DNA of 64,000 nt from Dryas octopetala (Eukaryota; Streptophyta; Magnoliopsida; Rosales; Rosaceae). The stretch covers positions 18,737,923-18,801,922 of the forward strand of contig OY992834.1 in NCBI GenBank assembly GCA_963921425.1, written 5' to 3'. The translations under genes and the position numbers were made by a program. The notes below the pieces were generated by a model that made no database searches, was not told the DNA's origin, and saw nothing but the letters and a program-made list of their open reading frames with translations. Positions 1 through 12,706 of this stretch are shown here, piece after piece; the stretch's first letter is position 1; every line of letters begins with the position of its first letter.

Positions 1-635
1 CGAATACTCTCATCGTATTTGGCAGTTCAAGTCCGAACAAAGTTAGAAACTCAAAAAACTAAGAAACATTTCAAAACCTAATTCAAACTACTAAATATGA
101 AATTATTCGCTTAATTAGGATTGATACACTATCATGATCGAAATCGACCAAGAAGACAAAAAAATCATAGAAAATATACCTAACATGGGTCGTGTTCGCG
201 AGGGCAGGCGGCGATAGGTGGTCTAGCGAGAGCTTGTCGTACGTCCCTTTCTGTTTCGATGAGAAGGGCTCGTGCAATGGAGAATGGAATGGGATGAGGT
301 TGGCTATGTGAATCAGTTGGGTAAGGAAAGAAAATACAAAAGAGTGGGTTAAGTATTATTAATAAGGGTATGATAGTAATTTGGGTTGGTTCAAATGAGA
401 AAATATTAATTTCAAAAATGTGATGGTTGAGTAAATTGAGAAATTGGATAAAATGAGAAGATTGTTGGGTATGAATAGAATTTATCTTTTCCTTTCTTTT
501 TAGTTTTTCAATTTTTATTTAGTTGTTTGTTTTACCATTTTACCCTCTATTGATAATATTTGTTTAGATTGACATTTTAATAGGCATTTTTTGGTATTAT
601 ATATATATTTTTTGGTATATAAATATAAATAAATA
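1..635. other. AT-rich intergenic DNA, nothing recognised
   Basis: No reading frame here resembles a known protein, and I see no RNA gene. The composition is AT-rich with runs of TA near position 600. Confidence 0.6.
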
Positions 636-645
636 TAGAATAGAT

Positions 646-1045
646 CAAGCCCCTTCAAGTGTGGGATCCCATAAATAATTTTATTTGTGAGATCTTTCAT
701 AGGACTCAATTCATATAATAATTCAACGATCCGAACCGTCTATTCTTTGGATCACTATTCAAACATCATTCTTGCAAAAAATTAGCCAAATCGGAAATCA
801 TTTGTCTATCTAAATTTGATCAAACAAAATAGATGAACCAAATATTTTTGACAAAACTGTCCATTTGTTTGCAAACTTAGATAGGAAAATGATTTTCGAT
901 TTGACTAATTTTTTGCAAGGATGATCTATGAATAAATGCCTAAAAAATAGACGGTTCGGATTGTTGAAAAACTACATGTAGTGAGTCCATTTTCCCCATC
1001 TCAAAAATAAGCTTAAATGTGGGATCCCACACTTGAAGGGGCATG
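646..1045. mobile_element. Foldback / long-TIR non-autonomous DNA transposon (MITE), about 400 bp
   Basis: The two halves are imperfect inverted copies of each other. The left end reads CAAGCCCCTTCAAGTGTGGG and the right end, reverse-complemented, reads CATGCCCCTTCAAGTGTGGG. Inner arms also match (AACCGTCTATT near 735, its complement near 945). It is flanked by a near-perfect 10-bp direct repeat, TAGAATAGAT at 636-645 and TAGAATAAAT at 1046-1055, which would suit a Mutator-like element (9-10 bp duplications). It has no coding capacity. The superfamily is an inference from the duplication length. Confidence 0.75.
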
Positions 1046-1315
1046 TAGAATAAATCTATATATATATATATATATAGATGATGTATAGAATATCACTATC
1101 TTACAATTGAATTTAAAAGGAAAATTCTATACATACCCTACAATTTTCTTTTTTTACCCAATTTCTTAATTTACCCAATCTCTCACTTTTTGAAATTCTT
1201 ATTTTCTTATTTTACCCAACCCAACTTACTATCCTACCCTTACCCACTCCAACTATTCATTACCACCATCTCTCTCCTCATGCTTCTTTGCATGCCACCA
1301 ACGTACAGCACCACC

Positions 1316-1320
<5 letters not shown>

Positions 1321-1385
<65 letters not shown>
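1321..1385. repeat. (CT)n microsatellite
   Basis: About 32 uninterrupted CT units lie inside the Mutator-like MITE. Confidence 0.97.
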
Positions 1386-1387
<2 letters not shown>

Positions 1388-1767
1388 TCCCCTACGGTCG
1401 AACACGCACTTAAAAGAAAAATGCAGGTTCGGCGGACTAGTGCCGAACCTGAATGTTTTCTTTGGCCGCTACCTGCCGAACAAGCTTCTTCTGTTCGGCA
1501 TATGCCCGCTGAACAAGCCCCTCCGACCCACCTCGAAAAACCAACTAAAAAAAATGGTAAATATTTTCTCCGGTAGATACCCGCCAAACAAGCCTCTTAT
1601 ATTCAGAGAATAGCTGCCAAAGAAAGAATTCATATTCGGCACTGGTCTGCTGAACCTATATTATTTTTTTTAAGTGTGTGTTCGATCGGAGGGGAAGGAA
1701 GAGAGAGAAGCTGAGTACGAGGTGGGTCGGAGGGGAAGGAGAGAGGGAGAGAGAGGGTGGTTTTCGG

Positions 1768-1770
<3 letters not shown>

Positions 1771-1837
<67 letters not shown>
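1771..1837. repeat. (GA)n microsatellite
   Basis: About 33 GA units. Together with the (CT)n tract 400 bp upstream it can pair as an inverted repeat within the same MITE. Confidence 0.97.
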
Positions 1838-1841
<4 letters not shown>

Positions 1842-2098
1842 GGTGTTGCTTGTGGAGGTCTAAGGTGACGGGTGGCGTGCAAAGAAGATGGTGGTGGTGT
1901 TGTTGGTGTGGCATGAGAAGAAGATGGTGGTGCTGGGTAGTGGGCATGGTGGGTCGGAGGGGAAGGAAGAGAGAGAGTAGCTGGGCACGTGGGCAAAATG
2001 GTCAATTCATGATGGGATAAAATGGTTAGTTCATGTTCACATTTTTTGTTGGATAAAAAAAAAATTGTAGGGTATGTATAGAATTCCCCAATTTAAAA

Positions 2099-3542
2099 AC
2101 CCACTTGATATTTTTACGTTTGAGTATATAAATGGCCTCAACGTGGGTTGAGTCCACATTGCATGGCATGATTTCATGTCACACACGACTGCCTTGGTGA
2201 CACAGATGGGCAAGCTTGTGCTTGGACTCTATGTTTTGCTTAACCTTCACCTTTATCTATTATGGATACTCCTTCGTACGTGTGGCTTAAACTTCACCTT
2301 GATTGGGGTTGCTAGACCACATGCTGCATTGTTATGGTTTCTTCTTTCTCTTGTAGTGCTTTTCATATTGCAAATAATATCCCTTGTGCCTATCCCTCTC
2401 TCTGTAATAGTCTAATCTTTATATAGAACCACCATCGTCTTTTTTCCTTTAGCTCACGGCATGAGAAGAACAAAAGAAAATCCCATTCATTTTCTGAAAA
2501 CAACCCATTCACTTCTACTTTATCTGTTTGGTGGAAAGATGAAATCAAAAGGCTTAATATTGTTTCTCTGTGTGGATTCCTGATGTTACCCAGAAAAGAA
2601 AAAAAAAAAAAGAACATTGGACTCAGCCGCTAGTTTGACTTTTGAACATCATGACTTTGGCATATGTATGTTCCTTAGGGTTAAATTCACTAACCTTTGA
2701 CCCTGAAAAGTTGATATTATTTATAAAACATGCTGATGTTTATTAGAATGTTTTAATAATTTTTGTGATGTTAGTTAACATTCTGATCCAACCTGATTTA
2801 AAAAAAAAAATGTTTTAACTTGTTTTAAAGAGCTTGAGACTATAATGCTCGAAAATTGATTATTATACTTGTCCAGTCTCCAGTCTCGAGGCATCACATA
2901 GAGAGAGCCTATAATTCCAGTTGGGCTGAAGTGAGAGATGAATATTGATCGGGAGAGGCCTTATTTATAGAAGAAACAGGCCTATCAAGAGCTGATGGGT
3001 GTCCAGGATGATAAGAGGTAAGATAACTCTACAAGTGTAAATACTCAATATTTTGACACACTGACATATATAAATCTGAAACATCAGTCAGGTACCTAGA
3101 TTGACTAAGGTCGATCTTTTTTAAATTCCTTATATTCAGTAACAAATTAAAGAAAAATTGTAAGCATAAAATATATTTAAGTTTCTTAGGTTTAAAAACC
3201 TTTATTAATAATAATTAATAACCTTGGGAATAGAATATACAAAATGTTATATTTATTTTTTGGGAAATACTTTATTTTGAATATATTCATTTTTAGAGGT
3301 TGCAACTAATTTTTAAAATCTGAAAAAAATTTATGTAAATAGGCTGGTTTGACCTGAATCCGGTACGGGCTGGCCAAAACCCTTCACATGTTCGGACCAA
3401 CGAGCTAGAAAACTTTGACCCAACCCGACCTGTTGATATGGACTGGGTCAAATCGACTTTAAATGGATCAAAACAAGACCCATTGTACACCTCTAAATGT
3501 GGCACCAAAACAAGGCAAGAGATATTTTTACTTAAGGAATTC
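2099..3542. other. Intergenic DNA, nothing recognised
   Basis: The short open frame at 2176-2415 is rich in hydrophobic residues but has no recognisable domain, no intron context and no family resemblance. I see no RNA gene or clear repeat structure. Confidence 0.5.
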
Positions 3543-3832
3543 TACGTGCCGTCTCTTTTTGCCTTCTCTCTTGTCCTGCCTATTATGTAGTGTAGTCTTA
3601 TAATTGAGACTGTTCATTTTCTAGATTACTCTTTAAATATCATCCTTATAAAAAAATTAACTAAAATCATAAATCGTCTAGTAACAATTAGAAGACTAAA
3701 CGAATTCCAATTTGGACAATCTTTTGCAACGATGATTTTTAATAATGATCTAAAAAAAGAGTAGTTCCGATCATAAGAATACATTATTGAATGAACAAAA
3801 AAAAAAAAAAAAAAAAAAAGAGAAGGCAAGTA
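3543..3832. mobile_element. Foldback MITE-like inverted repeat
   Basis: The left end, CTACGTGCCGTCTCTTTTT, matches the reverse complement of the right end, CTACTTGCCTTCTCTTTTT. The inner arms also match imperfectly (TTTAAATATCATCC against TTTTAATAATGATC-type sequence). A poly(A) run of about 25 lies near the right end. I found no convincing target-site duplication, so the exact ends are approximate. Confidence 0.55.
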
Positions 3833-5295
3833 GCATTTCTCTTATTACTTTTGGCCTTCATAACTCGAATGTGTTGGGTTCTGCCAAAAACCCCTTTTGG
3901 GCTGTAAGGCCCATGGTTCTATGGAGTTGATCTCATCTCCCTCTAATGGCTGTAAATACTTAGACTTGGGCCTAACATATTTCTTGACATTAGTCTTGCT
4001 TTCCTTTATTGCTGAAAGTCCCACCAAATCTACTTGGCAACTGCATCTAGCCTACTCCACAAAACTCTGGCTTCCTAAAACTTCGTCTCCCTTAAGCTCC
4101 ACCAGTCCACCAGTTGGTCTTGGGCCTCTTGGCCAATCATTCATAGGTATGTTGAGGTTCACCATGCCCATTGAGGGAGGGGACTGAACTTGTTTGAACC
4201 GAAAAATTATGCATGCATGTAGTAGGATATGATGTGACATCGTTTTTTGCAAAAAAAAAATTTGTAGTCTTTGGGCCAGGCCGCATAGGTTCAAAAGAAG
4301 AAATTTGAATGATAGATTCAAGCACCTCACAAGGTCCAATTTGTTATATTAGAAGAAATCTAATTCTGAACTTTTCTTAATTCTAACTTATTACCCTATT
4401 TGTACTTATTCTTCCTTCAATAGTTTGGGGTACACACAACGAGGAAACTAGCTGAAGAATTAGACCCACAATTGAAAATATCATAAACTTTCAATCAAAA
4501 ACTTAGGTTGATAAAAGATGAGAACCTAATTTTGCCAACAAAAAAAAAAAACTTTAGTTGATAAGTAATTTTGTTTATTGTCAAAGACTATTTGGTTTAG
4601 TAGCATCCCATCTTTCCTCTATGTGAGGAAGTCCTGACTTCAAATCTCATAAAGAAAGTAGTATTTAATAAATTTAAAGAAAAAACAAAAATTGATTGTT
4701 TACTTTTTCAATTATTTCTTTTTGTAAATGTTGAGTAGTGAGAACAAATGGTTTTGTTACTTTTTGCTTAATTGGTAAAGCCGCACCTACCTACCAATGG
4801 TATTTCTATGATCCACTAATTGGTCCTCTTGTTGATTTTAGGCTGTGCCTTCCATGCATCTAATTTCCTTTCTTTCTCGCTTTTTACGGACCTTATTTTT
4901 GAAGATATTATATGAGCCTGCCTATTTTTGAAGATAAGCCTCTATCCTGTTCTGACAGACATACGTACCCAAAAGAAAACAAGAGAGATTGAGTAGAAAA
5001 CCAAATAAATTCATGCATACGCCATACATCAAATTATTCCTTTCAATCAATGAATTATGGCTTTGTCATCTTAGCCAAGAAACCTTGTATAAAGAGAGGA
5101 TATGCACATATATATTTCTGACAAATGTGGCATCATTGGTTCGCAACTTGGGTTGCAATTTTGGAAAGAAGGAAAAAAAATGAGACGTATGGGATTTGAT
5201 CATCACGAGAAGCTTGCTAGAAATTAAGAATCTACCTCTTTCTTTCTGAAGATATATGCATGCAACATGCTGCATGCATGCTAGCTTCTTATATA

Positions 5296-5299
<4 letters not shown>

Positions 5300-5332
<33 letters not shown>
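5300..5332. repeat. (AT)n microsatellite
   Basis: About 16 uninterrupted AT units. Confidence 0.95.
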
Positions 5333-5334
<2 letters not shown>

Positions 5335-5668
5335 TATTGCTTTGCCATGTGAAATCATCGGCATTCACTACTCTAACTCTCACTTTTTTCCTGATTGCCT
5401 TCATATTCATTATGATGACCTCCCCATATTATATCCATGTCTTTTGAGTTATCAAACAGTTGGAAAAATCCAAGAGAAACTATTGTACGTTCATGCATAC
5501 TATACATCATATATGTTTCATTCATTGTTCTTATGCACATGTATATAATTGCTGACGCAAATTAATGGCTGAAGTTAATTAGTTGTAGAGAATTTTCAAA
5601 ATAAATTATATATATACATATAATTACATATACATGGATCCCTCATCTCTAATTGGAAGGCCTCTGTG

Positions 5669-5669
5669 T

Positions 5670-5714
<45 letters not shown>
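5669..5714. repeat. (AC)n(TA)n compound microsatellite
   Basis: About 13 CA units run directly into about 9 TA units. Confidence 0.95.
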
Positions 5715-5797
5715 ACTTCAAATTAAAGAGGAATTCATTTTGAAAAAAAAAAAAAAAAGAACAAAACTAAACAAAATAGGATCATATGTAAGCTCAA

Positions 5798-6470
5798 CTC
5801 TCAATGTAATCCAATAATTCGAGGTTACTTTTGAGGTCTTTATTTAAGAATCACCCTTATTAAAAATCAACTAAATGATAAACCATTTAGGCTTAGTTTG
5901 AGATTGCTGTGAGAAAAAACAGCTGTGAAGTAAAACAATTGAGTGTTTGGTAAACTATATTTTCAAAAGTGCTGTGAGTACAAAAAACAGTATGAAGGTG
6001 TTTGGTAAATTGTAATGTAAAACTGCTGTGGCTATTTATAATTACTAAAATGAGGGTATTATGGGTAAAATAAAATTTTCATTGTTGCTGTGATTCACTG
6101 CAGCTTTCAAAAGCACCTACAAACTTGCTTTCTATTTTTGCTGTGAGAAGTTGAGAATTGTGGGGCAAAGCACTTTTTCATTTTTTTACCAAACACTAAA
6201 ACTGCTGTGGATAATTGAGAATTGTCATCCACAGCAGTTTTTGAGTCATCCACAACAATCCCAAACGGGGTCTTAGTCATCTAACTTATGACAATATAAA
6301 TAAATGAGTGTAGCTAGTGTTTCTAATAAACATTGATGTAATGATTATGATAATCGATCAAATAGTCAAATGATTTTTGATTTCGTTGATTTTTAGCATG
6401 GATGATTCATAAATATAAATCTAAAAATTAGATGACTCAAATCGTTTGACCACATTGCAAGATAGCCCTA
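5798..6470. mobile_element. Foldback element split by a nested MITE
   Basis: The arms at about 5798-5889 and 6360-6470 are imperfect inverted copies. For example AAAAATCAACTAAATGATAA on the left pairs with the complement of a segment near 6375-6395 on the right. The sequence resembles the arms of the foldback at 646-1045 in the ATCATCC...AAAAAT motif order. A 383-bp MITE interrupts the left arm. Ends are approximate and no target duplication is clear. Confidence 0.55.
5890..6272. mobile_element. PIF/Harbinger (Tourist-like) MITE with TTA target duplication
   Basis: The ends are inverted repeats: GGCTTAGTTTGAGATTGCTG on the left and, reverse-complemented, GACCCCGTTTGGGATTGTTG on the right. 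Both are flanked by TTA (5887-5889 and 6273-6275), the three-base duplication typical of PIF/Harbinger elements. The interior repeats GCTGTG / CACAGC motifs. It is non-coding. A three-base duplication is weak evidence alone, so the family call rests on the TIR plus TTA together. Confidence 0.75.
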
Positions 6471-9400
6471 ACAATGCAATCTCTTTTGTTTCTTATCAAA
6501 ATGATGTGTCTTAAGAAAGTATTGAGTAACTCCTATTATGTCTAGGATTCTTATTGTATTTGTAATTACCATTTTTCCTTACTTTCCATTCATTGTGTAT
6601 TGCTTGTTTAAAAAGGCTTGTATGCTTATAAATATCTCCATATGAAGAATAATAAAGTGATTGATTACTTTTTAAAGTAAATTAGAAAAATAGTATAAAA
6701 AATTGTAAGTTTCACTCATAAACCCATGTAAAAGATAAATTTATTTCTAAGTCACAAGGAGTGATCGACTTAACACTAAATTTTTTTTTTCTGACGTTGT
6801 CACTCACAGAATTACACTTTATTTTATTATGATACAATATATAAAGAGTTACACTTTATAAAGTTATAAAACCTAAACCTTAAAACAATACTACATCATT
6901 CAACAAAGTGTAATTTTACGAAATTAGCCCTAAATTCTAAAGACTATACGATAAACCTAAACTCTCAAAAGAATTAAAAAAAAAATTTTAACTGAAACTT
7001 GGGTATGCTTGAATACCTTACTTAATTGGGTATGCTTGAGTTTGAATATTATTGAATTCTCCATATACTTGATTTTTTTTTAATTGTGGCTTAGAAATAT
7101 TTTTTGTGGCGTAAAAATAAATAAATTAGAAATTTGAGTTTATGACTAAAAAAGGTTGTATGTTGTGGCTTATTAATAAAGAACTCTAGTTTTTACTTAA
7201 AGCCTAATTTTTTACAAAAGGAACCTATATAGATAACCATCCAAATGCGTGCACATGTAAAATGCACGTATTAGGGATCGAATGCCTAGTCCAAGCACCC
7301 GAATGGCCAACTAAAAAATTTAATAGACAAATCATTAAGGATATATAGACCTATTTAAAGAAAAATAAAAATAGACCAATAATTTATTTATCTAAAAGGA
7401 CAATTATTTGTGTTATTATGTTTCAGGACAAAAATATTGTTGAGTACTCGACATTACATTTGCATTTACAATTACACACACTGCAATTACCCTGCATCTA
7501 TAGTAATTCAACATTGTAGCTACACTATATATCCTTAAGAAAAAAAACTAACTTTAAATCTTCAACCAATAAATCTCTTAAAACATACTAAAACACACAT
7601 AAAATACCCTAATCAACCCCAAAAATATTAAGACTCAAGTATAAAATCAAGAAAAAAATCGATAGGCAAACCGTAGATACAGATGCAGCTGTTGAGCGCT
7701 TGGTAGGAAGTATCGAGTGCTCAATGATCTAAGGTATGCTGACAGACGCGCCAGATGCAAGCAGATTGTCTTTTTGAATAACAAATTAAACTTGTGTCAC
7801 TTTGAGTAATTTAAGAAGTTTTTTAGCCCTGGGGTAATAAACCTTATAAAGGTACAATTTTATTATGCTTCAGTTAAGAATAAGTATAGTTGGTCTTATA
7901 AATAAACATAACATGCGTTGTAAATCACATCATTAATAGAAGGGAGACTTAGAGTCCAGTTCATTTTATAAGCTTTTTTTAGACTAAGACCGGTAATTAT
8001 TTAGGGTTTTTAATTAAGTTCTTTTATTTTTCTTCTTTTATAAAGCTCACTCTACACCCTAGGAGGTGAAATACCCTTCAAATAGGGGTAAATACTCTTC
8101 AAATCGGGGAATGACTTTATTATGAATTAAAACCCAAAATCTTGAAGTTAAAACCTAACATGCAGCCTCTACAAAGCCCACTCTACACCCTAGGAGGGGA
8201 AATGCCCTTCAAATCGGGGAAAAACTTTATTATGAATTAAAAGAATGTTCTTATAAATTAAAAGGACTTTATTATGAATTAAAAGAATTTTTTTATAAAT
8301 TTTAAAACACCTCTGGTCTCTATCTAAAAATTGTTTTTTAAAACAACCTAAGCCTAATTATCTCTTAATAGAATTGTGAGTCAACAAGCATGTCTCATTT
8401 TATTAGAGATATAGTCTATAAGGTGGTTTAAATACTTCTAAATAAAACTATTTATATTATATTTGTTCATTACAAATTTGGATCCTCTATTTATTTTTGC
8501 TTGACGTACTTTTAATTTTAATAAAGTATTTATTATCTAAGAGTAAGGAGTAAAAGATGAAATGAATTCGTAGCCCTTTTTATATATGATTGGAATTGCA
8601 TAAACCTTTTAAATTTATATTACATTGTTAGGAATGGAATAAGTAAAAACAAGATAAATAGAGAATCTAAATTCATTGTTTACCTCTCTAAATAGAGGTG
8701 AGATTTTCATTAAAAGTCTACTTACCAAATATGAGAATAAAATTTGATATTCAATTTCAAATTCCAAATCCATGGCTAACCAAAATGGCCCCTAAAATTA
8801 TCAATAATTGTAATCCAAATAGCAACACTCTTTTCTAGCAACACTGCCATCAAAATATTGGAAAAGATAAAAAGAAAAAGAATATCGGCATCAAAATGAT
8901 GTAATGTTATATGGCCCACATGCTTCTTTTTCTTCCTGGCCCGCAAGCTATCATAGGCGGTTTGTTTCTCATTTTTTCATGTTCAGACTTCAGCTCCGAC
9001 AAAAAAAACATTAAACAAAACTACAAAAGAAATTTAAAATAATAAAATTAAAATTAAAAAATTAAAGCTTCTTAGATGATTTAGTGATTGAGATCTCGAC
9101 AGCATCACATGTGGATACGAAGATGGAAAAAAAAAAATTAGAAAAAAAGGACCAAAATGAGAATACAAAGTTTATTGAAAATAATTAAAATAAATGAATT
9201 CATGTGTAAAACGTCAACTATCTAAATACTCTCATTTGTCCATACCTTAATAACTTTCAATAAATTCTTTAACTCTTTTCCTAACTTATATAGTTATATC
9301 TTATCTATCTTATAAAATAGAATGATACCTACTATAATAATGTAAACTCCACGTGAGACTCACTTCATACAGGAGAATTGGAAAACAAGATTAATTTTTA

Positions 9401-11020
9401 AAAGAGTTGGATTAGAAGTTAATTTCGTTAATTAATAGTTGAGCAAATTAAATGTTAGCATCTCAATCATATTCCAATTTCAAGTCAGTATCCCAACTTT
9501 AAAAAAGTGTAGATCATTAGATTCATATCCTAAAAACCAATTAGTTATTGAATTTTAGGAAATAAATAAAAAGGCAATGTCTATTTTATGAGTCAGTATA
9601 TTAGTATATGTGTGATATACGAATTGATACATAAAATGTGCATGAAAATTAAGATAAGGAGAAACCATTCTAAAGAATATTATAATCAAGAGACCTTTAA
9701 TGAATTTTTATTTCCTAAAGATGTTTCTGATTAATGAATCACATATTGGACACATGTAATATCAGCACCATGAGGGTGGATGATTGGTCTCAGATCATTT
9801 GTGTAGACTGGCACTATGCTGAACAAGTAGGTGCTTAATTATTAGGAATTAAGTTCACTGAACGAGACCGTTAAAAGGAATTCTTGTGTGGAGGTTTACT
9901 ACATATCAAACAAGAATCTTTAATTATAATAATGTAAATAATCCTTTGCTTGAGGCACTATGAGTCACCTTATCCATGCGTGACTAGACTTTGATTATAC
10001 AATGTACTCATACCTAAGGAAGGGACTTGTTGCACGTATGCATGGCTTAGGTCTGGTGAGTCATGTACGAAGGGTCATAGTAGTACAACAATGAATTTGT
10101 CACTTAGAGAAGACAAATAACCTATGCAAAATTCTATGATAGTTGTCTTGGAAACTCTGGCTAGAGCAATAGATTATAATTTGAGAACTTATGTTCGTTT
10201 CTAAATTATAAGATCGGGACATCTATTAGAAAATATCTGGACATATGAGCATTTACGTGGATTGACAAAGAGGTTTCATGCCCTATTGTTTACATTTGAG
10301 TTATTGTATGACAAAATGATGCATTACAAAATATTTATAATAAAATCGATTCACCATCATTTTGATTATTCTGGGTAGTCATGACATGCTGCTATGTGTC
10401 ACTCATGACTTGTGGAATACGAACTAATTAATAAATATTATTTATTGGTTATTCTTATTTTAAAAATGGGTTTCTATTGTAAAAAATTAATTTATGAAAT
10501 TAAGTTCCATTGTCAGTTTAATTAGAACTAAGAAGTCACACTATATATAAGAATAATTGACCAAGAAAAAGATTATTAGATTGAAGGAATAAATAATGAC
10601 TCATATTAATTAATTATAGAGCGAGAATTAATTATTTAGAATAATCAATTGCGTCCAAATTATATTTGCGCTATGTCTTATAATTAATAGGGTGCTTCAC
10701 AGGCCGATCTAATTTTCTCTCCTCTCTTAGACTAATATCTTAATGTTTTTTTATTTTTGACTGAGGTCCAAAACTATTATCTAGATGTTTTTAATTTAAA
10801 AAATGTCTAATAATATCCTTAAGTTAATGATATTTAAATCTTAATATTATCCTAGTTTTATATTATCTTAAAATTATAAAATTATAAAATTATAATATTA
10901 TATTATCCTAATATTATCATATTATTCTAAAATTAATTGTGGGATTTAAATTATAAATCTAATAAAAATGCATCAGGCCACAAAATATAAAATAATCAAA
11001 CAAGGAAAATAAATTCTTTA
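6471..11020. other. Long gene-free AT-rich stretch, probably decayed repeats
   Basis: No coding similarity is visible in 4.5 kb. At 8043-8130 and 8170-8250 a segment containing CACTCTACACCCTAGGAGG is duplicated in tandem, and a related stretch (CTTAGGAGGGGA) recurs near 11133. The stretch 9700-10700 reads like non-coding retrotransposon sequence, but no LTR ends or coding parts were found. Confidence 0.45.
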
Positions 11021-11329
11021 TGGGTATATTTCAATTGTACCAATCGATCAATGATTTGTCGGCATTTATGTTATGAGTCCAAAATCTATGAGTTAAATCC
11101 TATCATAACGCCTCCACCAAACCTATTCTATATCTTAGGAGGGGATGAGGTGAAAAGATGAGGATTTACCCTCAAAACTCAAAGAAGGAAGCAGCATGGC
11201 TGAGCGATCGGCGACGGGAACCGAGCGTTCGGATCATGTGCGCATGTTCGTTAGTGCGCACCTGATCGAATATGTATATATATATATATATATACCAACC
11301 CAGGTATTGGTACAATTGAAATGTACCTA
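11021..11329. mobile_element. Short TIR element (MITE), TA-flanked
   Basis: The 24-bp ends match at 22 positions: TGGGTATATTTCAATTGTAC on the left and, reverse-complemented, TAGGTACATTTCAATTGTAC on the right, both continuing CAAT. It is flanked by TA on both sides, as in Tc1/Mariner-Stowaway elements, but TA is common in this AT-rich DNA. The interior holds an imperfect hairpin around GATCATGTGCGCA / GTGCGCACCTGATC at 11234-11269. Confidence 0.55.
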
Positions 11330-12706
11330 TATATACTTTTTTTCTTACTTTTTAATTATTTTCTATTTTGTGGTTTAATGAATTTTTTTTATATTTGTAT
11401 AATTTAAACGGATATTATCTTTTATTATTTTAAATTATAAAACATAAAAACTAGATAATCTTGAATGTTTTGATTAAAAATGTCCTAACAGATATTATCT
11501 TTTATATTTTTTAAAATTAATGCATATTAATTATCTTAATTTTAAGAGATAATATGAGTCAAAATTATAAAAAAAATTCATTTTTTGGACCTTAGCCTAA
11601 AAAATTGAATTTAAGTACAAATCTAAATTCTTATATGGTTTTAGTCTAAATGACCCTCCAAAATTGAATTTATTTCTAATTATATGTGATTAATATTGGA
11701 TCACATTCATTTAGGCCCAAGCTAGATGCATTTTTTGTAAAGTCCAAATAATAAAATATATTAGATATTTATATTTAAAAATATTAATTATAAATAGATA
11801 ATTGAGATATTGACTTGGTAAATTAGTTTGGGTTTTTTTTAAAAATCTATTTTTTAAAATGCACTATTCATCCAGCCCACCCGCTACAGTGAACTACTGT
11901 AGCGGCCCACTTTTAAAAACCCAGTGCTACAGTTTTTTTTCCCACATCTTTATGAAAAAAAAAAAACTAACAGTGGCAATTATTAGTTATTATTTATTGC
12001 CACTGTCAAACAGTAGCTATTTTCAATTTTTCACTATGCAAAAAAACCCAGAAACAAGGCAACTTATACAAATCATAGCCCTACTTACATATTGTTATTA
12101 ATAACAACCATAGTCTCACTTCCATATTGGTACTGCAGTAACAGTCATAGCCTCACTTACATATTGTTACTGACAAGCAATAACAACCATAGCCTCACTT
12201 ACATATTATTACTGACAAGCAGTAACAATATATTGTCCTGATCATAACTAGCCTCTAAGTTCAAATGGGCTGCACAAAATAGTTAAAAGCTTATTAACTT
12301 AGTTAAACTTGACCCATCATTCCTATAGGTGTAGGCGATATATATGGGCCCCACATAATACTAAAGACCTATAAAGAGTTTAGACCTTACACATTTTATG
12401 TAAAATAAACAACTAGGTTACTCGTAAAATTTAATTTCACGTATCTGCAGCCAATTAAATAGTCAAGTAACTTTGTTGTTTATAATGATGGAAAGCATAG
12501 AAAAGAATATTCTTAATATTTCTTTTCTTCACAAGCTTAATATTTAGGGGTTTTTTTTTTTTTTTTAACTCCAAATCACACCCCACCTAGACAAATAGGT
12601 CCATGCGAAAATACCAAGTTACAAAGCAACCCACTTTTTAAATGTGGAGTAAGACACGCTTAAAAAAGACTTAGAAGTGTCTTTTATTACAGTAGTGCCA
12701 CCCACC
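11330..12706. other. Gene-free repeat-derived DNA
   Basis: No coding region. It contains the palindrome CCGCTACAGT / ACTGTAGCGG near 11880-11905, repeated ACATATTGTTACTG units at 12090-12235, and a poly(T) run near 12550. Confidence 0.5.

Larger units (their letters stand above)
1119..2089. mobile_element. Mutator-like MITE, about 970 bp, with 9-bp target-site duplication
   Basis: The terminal inverted repeats are about 29 bp or longer: the left end begins GGAAAATTCTATACATACCC, and the right end, reverse-complemented, begins GGGGAATTCTATACATACCC; both continue TACAATTTT. The flanks are a perfect 9-bp direct repeat AATTTAAAA at 1110-1118 and 2090-2098, the duplication length of Mutator-like elements. 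The interior holds a (CT)n tract, a (GA)n tract, and several TTCGGCA / TGCCGAA motifs. Reading frames inside it are low-complexity translations of the dinucleotide tracts and are not genes. Confidence 0.85.
3833..5797. other. Intergenic DNA with simple repeats
   Basis: No gene can be supported. It includes a block of CATGCATG motifs at about 5257-5285, an (AT)n tract at 5300-5332, and a compound (AC)n(TA)n tract at 5669-5714. Confidence 0.6.

Noticed and set aside
1190-2005. Several open frames on both strands with long Leu-Ser or Glu-Arg repeats
   Set aside because: They are translations of the (CT)n and (GA)n tracts inside a MITE; no family resemblance and mutual overlap.
2176-2415. 79-codon hydrophobic open frame
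   Set aside because: No domain, no homology I recognise, no intron or promoter context; likely chance.
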